Positions 21,260-32,745 of a stretch of DNA of 64,000 bases are shown here, piece after piece. Under the pieces are notes generated by a model. That model searched no databases. It worked only from the letters and a program-made list of their open reading frames with translations, and was not told the DNA's origin. Location: assembly GCA_022495995.1 (NCBI GenBank), contig JAFEMH010006941.1, forward strand, positions 43,743 through 107,742, in the 5' to 3' direction. The position numbers were made by a program, and so were the translations under genes. Source of the stretch: Adenophora triphylla var. japonica. Its lineage: Eukaryota; Streptophyta; Magnoliopsida; Asterales; Campanulaceae. The first letter of the stretch is position 1, and every line of letters starts with the position of its first letter.

Positions 21260-21670
21260 AGCTTTGACTGAATCGAAATGTTATTCTTCCAACTTGGAAT
21301 AACGGAGATCGAAAGATAGAGCGAAATGTCATTCTTCCACCTTGGAATGACGGAGATCGCGAGAGAGGTCGAAATGTTATTCTTCCACCTTGGAATAACG
21401 GAGATCGAAAGATAGAGCGAAATGTCATTCTTCCACCTTGGAATGACGGAGATCGAAAGAAAGAGCGAAATGTCATTCTTCCACCTTGGAATGACGGAGA
21501 TCGAAAGAAAGAGCGAAATGTCATTCTTCCACCTTGGAATGACGGAGATCGCGAGAAAGATCGAAATGTCATTCTTCCACCTTGGAATGACGGAGATCGA
21601 AAGAAAGAGCAAAATGTCATTCTTCCACCTTGGAATGACGGAGATCGCGAGAGAGATCGAAATTTTGTAA
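21260..21670 (-). repeat. 48-bp tandem array (about 8-9 copies) with an internal hairpin
   Basis: The unit is GAAATGTCATTCTTCCACC, then TTGGAATGACGGAGATCG plus an AAGAAAGAGC-like tail. Each unit contains CATTC...GAATG arms. Spacing between starts is 48 bp where counted (for example 21373 to 21421). Open frames across it reflect the 16-codon period and are not genes. Confidence 0.9.
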
Positions 21671-21889
21671 AGAAGTAAGAAGGACTCGATGATTTTTGTA
21701 AAGAAAGTGGGATGTACCCGATAATTTTGTAAAGAAACGGGACGTACCCTGATAATTTTTATAAAGAAACGGGACGTACCCTAATCATTTGAAAATAGAA
21801 TTGAAAATGCCAATGGCAAACAAAATGAGCCACAGGGGTAAATTTGTAAAATAGGCTACAGGGCATTACGTCACTATCGAGGAGATAGG
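21671..21889 (-). other. Short spacer with GGGACGTACCC repeats
   Basis: Three copies of a unit of about 38 bp (GGGACGTACCC with ATAATTTTTGTAAAGAAA) occupy about 21680-21785, followed by unique sequence to 21889. Confidence 0.6.
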
Positions 21890-22965
21890 GGTAACTGAAG
21901 TTTGTAAAAACTTGAGCGTGCTTCTCAATCTCTTTCGAATAAGAGATATGGGTATCTAAAGTTTGGAAAACTTGAGCATACTTCTCAATCTCTTTCGAAT
22001 CATAGATATGGGTATCTAAAGTTTGGAAAACTTGAGCATACTTCTCAATCTCTTTCGAATCAGAGATATGGGTATCTAAAGTTTGGAAAAACTTGAGCGT
22101 ACTTCTCAATCTCTTTCGAATCAGAGATATGGGTAGCTAAAGTTTGGAAAACTTGAGCATACTTCTCAATCTCTTTCGAATCGTAGATATGGGTATCTAA
22201 AGTTTGGAAAAACTTGAGCGTACTTCTCAATCTCTTTCGAATCAGAGATATGGGTAGCTAAAGTTTGGAAAACTTGAGCATACTTCTCAATCTCTTTCGA
22301 ATCAGAGATATGGGTATCTAAAGTTTGGAAAAACTTGAGCGTACTTCTCAATCTCTTTCGAATCAGAGATATGGGTAGCTAAAGTTGGGAAAACTTGAGC
22401 ATACTTCTCAATCTCTTTCGAATCAGAGATATGGGTATCTAAAGTTTGGAAAAAATTGAGCGTACTTCTCAATCTCTTTTGAATCAGAGATATGGGTATC
22501 TAAAGTTTGGAAAAACTTGAGCGTACTTCTCAATCTCTTTCGAATCAGAGATATGGGTAGCTAAAGTTGGGAAAACTTGAGCGTACTTCTCAATCTCTTT
22601 CGAATCAGAGATATGGGTATCTAATGTTTGGAAAACTTGAGCATACTTCTCAATCTCTTTCGAATCAGAGATATGGGTATCTAAAGTTTGGAAAAACTTG
22701 AGCGTACTTCTCAATCTCTTTCGAATCAGAGATATGGGTAGCTAAAGTTTGGAAAACTTGAGCATACTTCTCAATCTCTTTCGAATCAGAGATATGGGTA
22801 TCTAAAGTTTGGAAAAACTTGAGCGTACTTCTCAATCTCTTTCGAATCAGAGATATGGGTAGCTAAAGTTTGGAAAAACTTGAGCGTACTTCTCAATCTC
22901 TTTCGAATCAGAGATATGGGTAGCTAAAGTTTGGAAAACTTGAGCATACTTCACTATTCGTGATA
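21890..22965 (-). repeat. 60/61-bp satellite-like array, about 18 copies
   Basis: The unit is CTAAAGTTTGGAAAACTTGA, then GCATACTTCTCAATCTCTTT, then CGAATCAGAGATATGGGTAT. Variants alternate GGGTAT/GGGTAG and GCATAC/GCGTAC, with one extra A giving 61 bp, which hints at higher-order two-unit periodicity. The last unit (to about 22965) reverts to the CTATTCGTGATAGAGGTAGC form seen in element A's three-copy array. Confidence 0.93.
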
Positions 22966-24370
22966 GAGGTAGCTAAAGTTTGGATTTTGACAATTCGGAA
23001 ACTGTCGCCTGGCGTTATCTCATTATAAAGGGAATAACGGAGGCGCTTTTTTGGGAGAAAATGTTATCATTAGCAATTGGCACGTTACTTGAGCTTAGGG
23101 GTGATTTTTTCTTGGAAACATGGTAGGGGCTAGTGCGGATGTACATATGGAATGTGTTTGAAAATTGTTTAAGACGGGTTTCAAGCGGGTGGGGTCGTAT
23201 CCCTTGGGTGCGGGTGAAGCTAGTTATTCTTTGAGATGTTGTCAACGTGGACTAGAATTCCTTCTTGGTGAGGCCCAGGTTTAAACCTCGGGTCTTGATT
23301 AAGGTCGTTTTCTTAAACTGCTGGCGCTTGAAGGCGAAATCTTGTGAGGCTTTTATAACCAAAGCGAGATGTTGAAGTGACCAAACCTCTCTTCTAGGGA
23401 TGGATGTGACTTATCGGAGCCCGGTGCGAGGAAAAACTTTCGCAAAGCCCCATGTCTTACTAAAGCAAGGAAAGATCCTTTCATTTGGCAAAGCCCCGGT
23501 TGAATGAGCGAGTAGGCGAAGTGACTTGGCGAAGCCCCGGTCAGTGACCTAGCAAAAATCCCAATCGATTGGTGCTGCGAACGTGATCACAGGGTTAATC
23601 GACCAAGACCGAATCCATCTAGGGACCTAGTGAAGAACTCGATGCGAACCCCAAAAATGGCTAAAGAAGCCCCGGTTTAAAGGAATGACTTGGCAAAGAC
23701 CCAACTTTGAAGAGTTCCAAGGCGGCCACAATGCGAATTGTAGCGAGAAGAGGGAAAACCTATCCTTTTTTTCTTTTTTTTTTTTTTTTTTAGTCAATCG
23801 ATCAGTCAACCTTAAGAAGATGTGAAAGAAAAGATTTTAGAAATGTATACATGCAGGGGGCATATTTTTTCGAAAGGCGGGAATAAATCCCGATCTTGTG
23901 TTATTTTGATGGCCTTATTCGATGTAGGCACAAAAACTCGCTTTGGGTTTGACTCTTTTGAGAGAGTATAAGCGTAGAAAGGTTGGTAAAAGTGTATGGA
24001 AGCCCTGGCGACGGAAAATCGATGTTTAGCACTATTTCTCCTAAGATGTAGAAAAGGAAGACTTGTCAAGACATCTGAAAACTTGTTTTATTTACAATGA
24101 TCACAAGATTGCTTAAAAACCCTTTATTGATGTTCGGGTTATTCAACCACTAATATCGATATGAAAGAACATTCTTATTAATCATGAGGAGAAAGTCAAC
24201 CAATGTCGCGGATCAAGGTTGGCTGGTGTGAAAGAAAAGTTTGTGTATAGGGAGGTCATTGATGAGACCGGGTTTTACGGAATCTGCGGCGTGTCTTATG
24301 GGAGAGGTCATTTGATGAGACCGGGTTTTCGAAAATTTGGATGTGTTTATGACCGGGCCATTTTTGGTTG
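22966..24370 (-). other. Element C 3' region with no recognisable gene
   Basis: It contains scattered AAGCCCCGGT repeats (about 23430-23690), a T-run near 23770, and a stretch (about 23840-24370) clearly homologous to 60170-60625 of element H. Only short open frames were seen and none has a recognisable domain. Confidence 0.6.
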
Positions 24371-24900
24371 CCTACGTTTCCCTCGTTGTGAGGAGCTCAG
24401 GTCGCCGTAGTTCGGCCTTGGCCGGACTGTGTTTGGCTTTGGGAAATGAGATTTGTGGTTCCTTTAGTGAAAAGGCTAGGATGAGATGATGAGGAGTGGG
24501 CCTCGGGATGATTATTTGACCAAGTCATTCTTGGACGGCTGCTTCTGATTGCTTCCTCTTTCATTGGGGGAGAAAGGATTTGCACGTGCCTAAATGCTTC
24601 TGTCTTTGCTTCGACCGTCCCGTTGTTATTGACAACTTTCATTTTCTGAGCTTTGGTCTTGCCTGTCCGTCAAGCTTTTGATTGGTGGCGCTGGGTCCTT
24701 GGCCTCAATTTCTTTTATTTTCTATGTGCAACCCTGTTTTTTGCCTAGACTGCCCCCTTTTTGGGATTTTCAGCCTAGCTGGGCATTACTCTTTTTGCAC
24801 TAAGATTTTTGTTTTTTTTATTATGTGCAACCCGGTTTTTTGCCTAGATTGCCCTTTTTGGGATTTTCGGCCCTAGGCTGGTATTACTCTTTTTACCTTT
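24371..24900 (-). repeat. Stem-loop and pol-flank twin repeats of element C
   Basis: The stem-loop lies at 24371-24413 (arms CTACG/CGTAG; inner CTCCTC/GAGGG in sense). Twin GGGCATTACTCTTTTTGCAC-type units lie at about 24725-24800 and 24825-24895. In A and B these units follow the pol stop, so in C they mark where pol has been deleted. Confidence 0.7.
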
Positions 24901-25501
24901 GCATTTTTTTTATTTTCTAAAGCACCCGAGGACTAAGGCGAGCCCCTGCTTGAACATTCTTGGCAAGCTCTTATGTTGTTGTTGACATGGGGTCAATCAT
25001 TCGAAGCTGAGTGGCCTTTTGTTGTCCCTTGATGTTGCCGCCGTCGTTGACTTGGTCAAGATGAAGGTGGGGGCATGATTGGGAAAGTGTATGGTTTAAT
25101 GAAGGCCTTTTTGTGAAGTAAGGAAAGTGTATGGCTTGATGGAGGCCTTTTGTGGGGTAAGGAAGGTGTATAGGGAGAGCATTGGTTGACTTTCTCACCG
25201 ATTAATCAGAACGTGAATTATTTCGAGAGATTACTTGTTGAGCAATGCAAGTGATCATATAAAATAAAACCATTTCATTAAATGTAATGTAGGTGTGCAA
25301 ATAATGTCTTAAGTCTAGCAAGAAAAGAAGAAGACTCTTTTATAGAAAATTGAAGATTAAATACAATGTCCGTAGAGGACTTGATTGAAAGAGAAAAGTA
25401 CTAGAACCTACGAAGGTTGGCGAGAGACTATATTTTTATTTTTATTTTATTTTTTTATTTTTTTTTTGTTTTTTTTTACTTAAGGATAGGTAGACCCTAG
25501 T
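24901..25501 (-). other. Non-coding spacer between twin repeats and gag
   Basis: It holds a GTGTATGG repeat near 25090-25160, a block (25195-25335) homologous to 61900-62040 of element H, and T-rich runs (25430-25480). No gene was seen. Protease, RT, RNase H and integrase would be expected here in a complete element. Confidence 0.6.
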
Positions 25502-26920
25502 CTAGCTACTCTTCGCGGAGTTGGGCGCCAGTAACTTGAGCTTTCCTTCGTAGATCGGCCCATGAATTTCTTTCTTCGAGACCCACACACTTGCATCACA
25601 TGCCCAAAATGCTTGTGGTACTCGCAACTTGGTCCTGTCAACTCTCTTGGGGTTTCTTGGCTTATAATTCTCGAGAGGTGTGAGAAGGCCTCGTTTCATC
25701 AAATCATCGAAAACTTTGCTCATGGGCATCCCAAAATTATCAGTGACGTTTCGACCTTCCACTTCCCGAATCGACCTCTTACCATAGCTTTACTGTTTTG
25801 GCCCATGGAGGTTCTCGAGCTTCCCATCTTCTATCAACTTCGGATCTCATACCTCAAATAGGTGCAATCATCGGTGTCGTGTCCAGGGTATTGATGGAAA
25901 AGACAATGCTTAGACTCATCCAGCGAGCATTGTGGTTCTGAGCTTCCAATTTTCCAATGGCTTTATCGGCTTTTCTTTCATCGGTTTTCCGGCATCTTGC
26001 TTAAAGGCATCTCCGCATTGTCAAAATGAAGGGAGCGGGGTTTTCGGGAGACATTCTTTGTTCTCCGGGCTTGGATTTCCATTGTCCAGTTGGTTCCATT
26101 GTTGGATTTGGCTGAAGGAAGCTACGACACCCTTTCCTTTGTGAGGAAGCTGGTCTTGAGCCGGGTACGGTTCTTTGCTTGGTGCGATGGCATTGGGTTA
26201 TGCTTGGTGGAGTCATTTCCTTGCACAGTTCAACATCTTGGGTCAATGGAGTATTGATACTCATCATGAGGTCAAGCTTCTCTTGTATTTGTTTCACTTG
26301 CTCCATCGGTATTGCCACATGGGGGTCAACGGGGACTCTCGCAGCAGGACTTGTATCGGCGAGAGGGAGCCATAGTAGCAAAGCGGTGAAACCGACGGCT
26401 GAATTCATTAAGTACAGTAGGTGACAGTGAAAACTTGGATCATCCTTTGGCAACTCATGATCGCATTCAGGCGGGTATAGGGGTTTGAGAACATAGCCAC
26501 ATATCTCGGGCTGATTATGTGAAGGCTGGAGTATAGGCGCGGTATTCTTTGGCCGAGAGACGGGTGGGGTAAAGCCCAATCCGTTACGAGGAGCCGAGGG
26601 GGATGGAGCCACGATGAGCCGGGATGTTAGAAAGGACCGAGGAGAAGTGATCCTTGGCAAGGGATCATATGTGGATGGAGGAAGGTATTGGTTATAGGTC
26701 GGGGAGCTGAGATGGCTACTTACGGAGTCTCATCTTCGACCACTACCGAGAGAACCGTTGGAGTCAAGCTGTTACTTGAACTCCATTGCGGCGAAGAGCA
26801 CCGATGAGCAATGACAGTTGCTCTTCATGAACCTTCTGGGCATTTTCCAAAGCCGGGACTAACTCTTCCTTCCTAAACATCGATTTCCTGCACCCTCACC
26901 ATTTCTGTCAAATCTGCCAT
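25502..26920 (-). pseudogene. Element C gag remnant with two CHHC zinc knuckles
   Basis: The likely start ATG is at 26918-26920 (MADLTEMVRVQEIDV). Central pieces include VDPHVAIPMEQVKQIQEKLD. Two knuckles of form C-X2-H-X4-H-X4-C are visible: CLFHQYPGHDTDDC (about 25870-25915) and CEYHKHFGHVMQVC (about 25570-25615), in different frames. Between them is VTDNFGMPMSKVFDDLMKRG, typical of the spacer between repeated knuckles in Tat-type Gag. Frame breaks occur near 25850, 25760 and in the knuckle 2 region, so no full Gag is made from this copy. The CHHC form matches that in element F. Confidence 0.7.
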
Positions 26921-27530
26921 TCGACTCTACGAGGCGATGGTATGCAGAACCTAAGGTTTTATGAAAAGCCGCTGACCCAGTATTCTAGCCCACTTCTTTC
27001 TCGCTGCGGGAAAGGGACAGGCAAGGTTTAGACTCGGGGATATGCAAGATTTAGACTCGGGGTAAGCAAGGTTTAGACTCAGAGATGGGTGAGGTTTAGA
27101 CTCGAAGGTGGATAAGGTTTAGACTCGGCGTAAGCAAGGTTTAGACTCGGAGATGGGTGAGGTTTAGACTCGGGGGCAAGTGTTTAGGCTGAAAGCTCAA
27201 GTAACATGCACTTATCGCTTAACTTTTGCTTAAAACACATTTTCTCCTAATCCTAATTGATCGGAAAAGATGAGATCTTGAAAAGACAAGATCGAAAATC
27301 GGAGATCGGACCGAAAAGGTCTCGATTAGGGATTTGACCATGAAAGGTCGGGATAGGAAAATAGGAAATCGGACCGAGGAGGTCTCGATTAGGGATTTGA
27401 CCATGAAAGGTCAGGATAGGAAAATAGGAAATCGGACCGAGGGGGTATCGATTAGGGATTTGACCATGAAAGGTCGGGATAGGAAATCGGACCGAGGAGG
27501 TCTCGATTAGGGATTTCAGAGACAGGACCA
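26921..27530 (-). repeat. Leader arrays of element C: ~24-bp and ~63-bp repeats
   Basis: 27005-27180 has about six copies of a GGTTTAGACTCGG-containing unit. 27290-27520 has about four copies of a unit with GACCATGAAAGGTCGGGATA and GGAAATCGGACCGA, which includes the inverted motif GACC-ATGAAA-GGTC. The 26990 region (CACTTCTTTCTCGCTGCGGG) matches B at 33625. Confidence 0.75.
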
Positions 27531-29090
27531 TGCAATTATGATTACATTAATTGTTCAAGTTTACTTAAAACAATGTCTTTTATTTATTTCTATTTGGTTG
27601 GAAAAGGGGGTTTGCCCTTCTTTTTCGCAACTACTCTAGATCCTGGATCAGTGGGTTCCGTCACTACGTCTATAAGCCCCTCGTATTCCACACGTATTTC
27701 GACCTCCCGGGGTGGGACGGCCCAGGCGAGGGTCCTATAGGGCACGCGGATCCCACCGACCGAGAGTAAAGAACGCTCCTAACGGGTCTAGCGGGTCATA
27801 GGACCTTTCAACGCACGAGCGATGCGGATTATAGTCAAGGCAATACCGGAAAGTCTCGTCTTTACGCCTTGATTGGATTTTGGCGAGAATTTCGCTTGAG
27901 CGAATGACGTTTTGACTTTCGGTAATGTCCGAGAATATAATAGGCATGGGTCGGGCGGCAAAAGCCGGATGACACAGTGTCACATTGAACTTCGTTGCAT
28001 ATGCCGGGCGTGAGTTAGAATCGAAGTCAATGCCAGGTCAAGATCTCGCCAATTTTTCCTTGTCGGAATTTTAGCAGAGCTTCGCTTGAGCGAAAGATCT
28101 TTTGATTTGTTGGCAAAGACTCGGTCTTGACTCTTACGCATTCCGTGCAGGTCAAGGTCAATAGTCAATGTCGGAGTTGAGATCTCGCCAATTTTTCCTT
28201 GTCGGAATTTTGGCAGAGTTCTTTTTCCGTTATGAACTAAGGCTTGACCTTTACGAGGGTATGCAACTGGGCTATATGAAACGGACTAGACCAAAAACCA
28301 ACCAAAAAGTCACGGTTTTTTGAAACGTGTGACACGGACTGTGCATTGGTCGACACTGGCTGCCATGGGGAGGTTGGGATGATTCCGTGCGCGCCCGGGA
28401 GCATCGTAAGGCTGTCCGTGACTGCAGCTGGAACCACCCTCGGGTTTGAAGGACGTGCGTGCAAAGTGTACAGGATATATCAGGTGCGCGTAGTGTGCGG
28501 TCTCCTAAAAATGTTCCTTTTTGAGTTAAAACAGAGATTTTCATAAATGTGTTTTAAAGGAATGATTTTCGGGACGGGGAAAATGCAGCACATAAGCACG
28601 TAAATTTTCTGGGAGCCCCAGTCAGTCATGGAGCTGAGTAGCCCCAAGCTGCTAGGACTGCCAGATTAACCATGATTTTTCCTGGTGGAATTGCCACTGA
28701 GGTCGCCCGGTCAGAATCCAAGGAGGATTGAGCCGTACGACTGCATGGATCAATTTTCCAGGTTCCACTCCTTTTGCTATTTTTCGGGTTGTTTCCCGTT
28801 CAAAGTATGCACAGATTACAAGATGCAAATGAAGCAATGCATGGTAAAGAAAGCAAGCACGATTAATGAAATCGGCGATGGGAGTCTAATCCGCTCAAAG
28901 GGAAAAGCTTTCTTTTATTTTTTACAAAATTGTTTTTTTTCGAAAAGGGATACTGGTACGTGGATTGTTAAACCACCGGTTATCCCAACTCCCACGTCAG
29001 GGAGTGTACAGGAAGGGTAAGTGGTTTCCACCTATATACCGAGTATCGATTTTTTTGTTTTGAAAATAAAAGCTTTTCTCCTTTGGGTAT
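27531..29090 (-). other. Element C leader (5' UTR), homologous to element B leader
   Basis: It is collinear with 33680-35300 of B. It contains repeats built on TTTTTCCTTGTCGGAATTTT and CGCTTGAGCGAAAGATCTTT (about 27860-28230). Short frames shared with B (for example 28272-28544) show no protein domain and are frame-shifted between copies, so I do not call them genes. Confidence 0.65.
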
Positions 29091-29108
29091 TCCCCAGCGG
29101 AGTCGCCA
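29091..29108 (-). promoter_or_regulatory. Primer-binding site of element C (tRNA-Arg type)
   Basis: The minus strand reads TGGCGACTCCGCTGGGGA three bases inside the 5' LTR. It is complementary to the CCA-ended 3' end of plant tRNA-Arg(ACG), GGGGAGTGG-type acceptor, with one G-U wobble (my recollection of the tRNA). Ogre/Tat elements are known to use tRNA-Arg. Confidence 0.8.
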
Positions 29109-29111
29109 AAC

Positions 29112-30713
29112 TGTGAATGTGGTGCCCAAATTTTGTTGGATTCACGCGAGTTTGAAGACATCCGAGTTATTTGAAAAACGGAGTCGCCACGCCATTTTGA
29201 TTACCTCAAAACTTTGAAAAAAAGGTTTTTACTTGGGTTCGGAGGTTAAGTTACCCCTTGGGAAGAACGTTTGGCGTTCACCCAAAGTGCCTTGCCGGAG
29301 CAAGTCTCCCAAGATTTCAGTAATCGTGCTTGCTTGCGTGCTTTCTTGTGTGCATGTGTTTGAGAAAAAAAAGGGGGGGAATGTCCTAAATTGTCTTCCG
29401 GACGTACAAACCATTTGTTGGTTGTCGCTCGGGATTCCTTGGAATTTTATGTATTTGGGATTATGATCCCGTCCTCATCTTATGACTTGTGATCATCGCA
29501 TTTTAAACCTCGGGACCCTCGGGACTTGCGTGATCGAGAGAATGACTCTCTTTTGGTCAAAGATGAGGTTCTTTAGAAAAGGAGGGTCCTTAGCCCATCA
29601 ATCCTACGCTTTAAGACGGTCGAGCTCGTATAGATGCTTCATACTCTTTCTTAAGCGATAATCGGAGATATAGGGTTCAAGGTTATCCCTTTCCAAAGAA
29701 ATCGTGAACCTTTAACGGAAGGAACGATGTAAAGATAGGATCTTTTACACCGGTCCGTTCCAAGGTTGGGGGATAGGGGAAATGCATGATGAAAAATGAC
29801 TCTTTAATGAAAAGATGACATTTTTGGTTTTAGCAAATGATGCTTTTTGATTGAAAGAAATGATCTTTATGCAAGTGATGCGTAAAGATAGGATTTTTAT
29901 GCAAATGATGCATTGGAAAAGGTTTTTGAATGCAAAGGATGCATTTTTATTGAAAAGATTGGATTTTTATGTGCAAATGATGCATAAAAATGACATTTTT
30001 ATTTGAAAATGGGGGTTTTAGGTGCAAAGGATGCACCTTTATGAAAAAGACTACATTTTTATGACAAATGAGGTCTTAATGCATGCAAAAGGGAAAGGGG
30101 ATGATAAAGATGTGATCTTTATGAATAAATGCCAAGTCCCAAGCAAGATATATGAATGCAATGAGCAAGTATATCAATTAAAAGCAAGGTTAGGGCGTGC
30201 GAGGTTACCAATTGCTTCCTTTGCTTCTTTGGTCGGGGTTAGGAGGAGAGGTTGGTCTTGGATCTTCAAGGAGGAGGGAGGGAGCTTCTTGGCCTTACTT
30301 CTTCACCTTCTTGAGCTTCCAGCAGTATTCTTCACATATTTGGAGTGTTTGTGGGTGACTTGTTATGGATTGTGTGTGTTGAAATGGGTAGAGGAGGGCT
30401 CTATTTATAGGCAGTCTGGATAAGGCTAATGAAGCCGTGCGGCTAGGGACAGCGAGCTAATGCAGCCGTGCGGCATTATCCATTGTGACTCAGCATTTCT
30501 AGAACCATGCAAGGTGGCAAATTCTAGAACCCTCTTCCTAATTAAGAAAAACGTGTTTCTTAATTAGGAAGGCTCCCTTCAGTCCTTAATTTAATTTGGG
30601 ACTGTTCCAGAACATTTTCGGAACACTAGGAAGGTCCGAGGAATTACAGGGAAACTTACCGAAATTGCCGGGAAATTTAACCGGAAGGCATGAGCCAGAT
30701 TTGGGTACTTACA
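29112..30713 (-). repeat. Element C 5' LTR (1602 bp)
   Basis: TG...CA ends in sense (TGTAAGTACCC to CATTCACA). Palindromes GCCGTGCGGC at 30434-30443 and 30465-30474 (31 bp apart) precede the TATA box (30401-30409). R-U5 is filled with GCAAAGGATGCA-type motifs. Confidence 0.93.
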
Positions 30714-30718
30714 GCAGG
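30714..30718. other. Target-site duplication GCAGG, right copy
   Basis: Matches 19229-19233 and restores B's pol reading when C is removed. Confidence 0.93.
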
Positions 30719-32745
30719 GAAGTTCAACTTAAGGGCTATGGGCGTGTGCTCATCTTTCGGGTCGACCAGTAGATCCCTACGCCATTTCCTCTTTTGTTAG
30801 CGGCTCCATCAAAGAAAAGCTGCCATCGGTTCTCAGGCTCGACTACAAAGATCCCTTCATCTGGGAATTGGGGTTCCGGCCCACGGTCCTCATTACTAGG
30901 AAAACTTGCCAGATGGTCTGACAATACTTGACCCTTGATGGTCTTTCTGGTCACGTAGTTGATGTCGTATTCAGCCAAGAAGAAGGACCATTTTGCTAGA
31001 CGCATCGAGAGGGATGGCTTGTCAAAGATGTACTTGATGGGGTCCATTTTCGAGACCAAGTTCACAGGGTGGGCTGGCATATAATGCTTCAGCTTACCGA
31101 CTACCCAGACCAGTCCTGCACAAGTCTTTTCACATGCTGAGTAATTGAGCTCACTTCCCTGCAGCTTCCGGCTGACAAAGTAAATGGCATTTTCTACCCT
31201 AGAGTCTTTCTTCTCCTGGGCAAGCATAGCCCCAACTGCCGTATCAGTGACAGCGAGATAGAGCAGAAGAGGTTTCTGTCTATATGGGGGCATAGCACCG
31301 GAGGATGTACTAAGTACGCCTTGATCTGGTCAAAGGCATCCTGGCATTCTTCGGTCCACTCTGTATCTACATTCTTCTTCATGAGCTTGAAGATGGGCTC
31401 GCACATAGTGGTCAACTGGTTGACGAAACGGCTGATTTACTACAGTTTGCCCATAACGCTTTTGACTTAATGCAGGTTTGCGGTGGCCTCATGTCCATAA
31501 TGGCTTTGATCTTTCGGGGGTCGACTTCAATACCTCGCTCCGTGACCATATACCCAAGCACTTTTCCCCTTGTCACTCCGAAGGTGCATTTAGCAGGGTT
31601 TAGTCTCATGGAATGTTGTCTTAGCCTCTCGAAGAACTTTTGCGGAGTCAACAAAGTGCTGCCGATCCTCGCCTTTGGAGTGAATTATCATGTCGTCGAC
31701 GTAGACCTCAATCTCCTTGTGGATCATGTCATGAAAAAGCGCGGTCGCTGCCCTTTGATAAGTAGCCCCGGCGTTCTTGAGCCCAAATGGCATTACTGTA
31801 TAGCAGTAAGTTCCCCACGGTGTGGTAAAGGCTGTCTTTTCTTGGTCTTCTTCGGCCATCTTGATCTGGTTGTAGCCTGCAAAGCCGTCAACGAAGGATT
31901 TGACTTCGTAGTTGGCAGTGGAGTCCACCAGGATGTCTATGTTTGGCAAGGGGTAATCGTCTTTGGGGCTGGCCTTATTCAGATCTCGGAAATCTACACA
32001 GCAGTGCACCTTCCCATTGGCCTTGGTTACGGTCACAATATTGGACAACCATGTCGGATATTCAATGACTCTGATGAATCCTACCCACAGTAGCTTCTCA
32101 ATTTCTTCTTTGACCTGTAAAGACCACTCTGGTTTGATTTTCCTCAGTTTTTGCTTCACTGGCTTAGCATCTGGTGCTACAGGGATTCTGTGCTCTACTA
32201 TTAAACTGTCTAGCCCCGGCATATCCTTGTACGACCACGCAAAGACGTCCATGTATTCTCTGAGAAGATTAACCAGTCTGTCCCTTTCAACCCCCTGGAA
32301 GAAGCTTCCAATCTGTGTCTCTTTAGGTTCCTCGACAGTACCCAAGTTAACACTTGTCAAAACCTCCTCGGCAGCTTGGGCCCGGTTTTCCTCTTTTTCT
32401 GTAACCTGCTTAAATATTTCTTTAATGTATTGTTCGTTTAGTGTGTTTGCATCTTGTTCAAATGATTCATTATTAACTGTTGTTAAGTTTTGAGTTAATT
32501 TATCATTTGTTAAGTTGGCAATAAGAGGATACTCAGAAAGATCTGTCATTTCATTCAAAGAAAAGGGAAAGATGACATTGATTACATGTTCATAATCCTC
32601 AGGCGTGAGGCGTGAGGCCTTCGGATGACTCAGAGGACTGGAATTCAAAGATTCCTGACTCAACTGACTCTTGACCCTACTGACTATGGACCCTACACTA
32701 CTTATTGACTCGAAGTGTTTGACGCGGGTTGGACTGGGGTTTACT
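30719..32745 (-). pseudogene. Element B pol, 5' part (RT, RNase H, start of second RNase H)
   Basis: The 5' end reads QEGVNPSPTRVKHFESISSV and continues through the pre-RT region (VERDRLVNLLREYMDVFAWS, IKPEWSLQVKEEIEKLL) into RT (VNDFRDLNKAS-type CVDFRDLNKASPKDDYPLPN, FAGYNQIKM, MPFGLKNAG, YVDDM). RNase H has TDTAVGAML and SELNYSACEKTCAGLVWVVG. The second RNase H starts FFDGAANKRGNGVG with its Asp intact, unlike A. Frame breaks occur near 31640, 31480-31420 and 31290. The frame overlaps the end of the upstream 264-aa ORF by about 30 bases in another frame. Confidence 0.88.

Larger units (their letters stand above)
19234..30713 (-). mobile_element. Element C: complete non-autonomous Tat-type LTR element nested in B
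   Basis: An 11.5-kb insertion with two LTRs (19234-20830; 29112-30713), a tRNA-Arg primer site (29091-29108) and a 5-bp duplication. The internal 8.3 kb has a repeat-rich leader, a frameshifted gag remnant (25502-26920), the pol-flanking twin repeats, and a very large 3' UTR with two satellite arrays. RT, RNase H, integrase and both antisense genes are absent. The leader is homologous to B's leader. Such an element must borrow enzymes from a full-length relative (inference). The LTRs look about 98-99% identical by eye, so the insertion is younger than B. Confidence 0.9.

Noticed and set aside
21207..21670. Overlapping open frames of 131-137 aa in the 48-bp array
   Set aside because: Open in several frames on both strands because the unit is 16 codons; no domain.
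21890..22965. Regular 60-bp repeats as a possible CRISPR-like array
   Set aside because: There are no unique spacers between repeats, and the context is a plant retroelement 3' UTR.
28237..28544. Small frames shared by the leaders of B and C (also 34468-34833)
   Set aside because: The frames differ between copies, no domain is visible, and nucleotide homology of the leaders is enough to explain them.
32663..32741. Programmed frameshift signal between the 264-aa ORF and pol
   Set aside because: No convincing slippery heptamer and structure was found, and this copy has many other frame breaks; a simple indel is equally likely.
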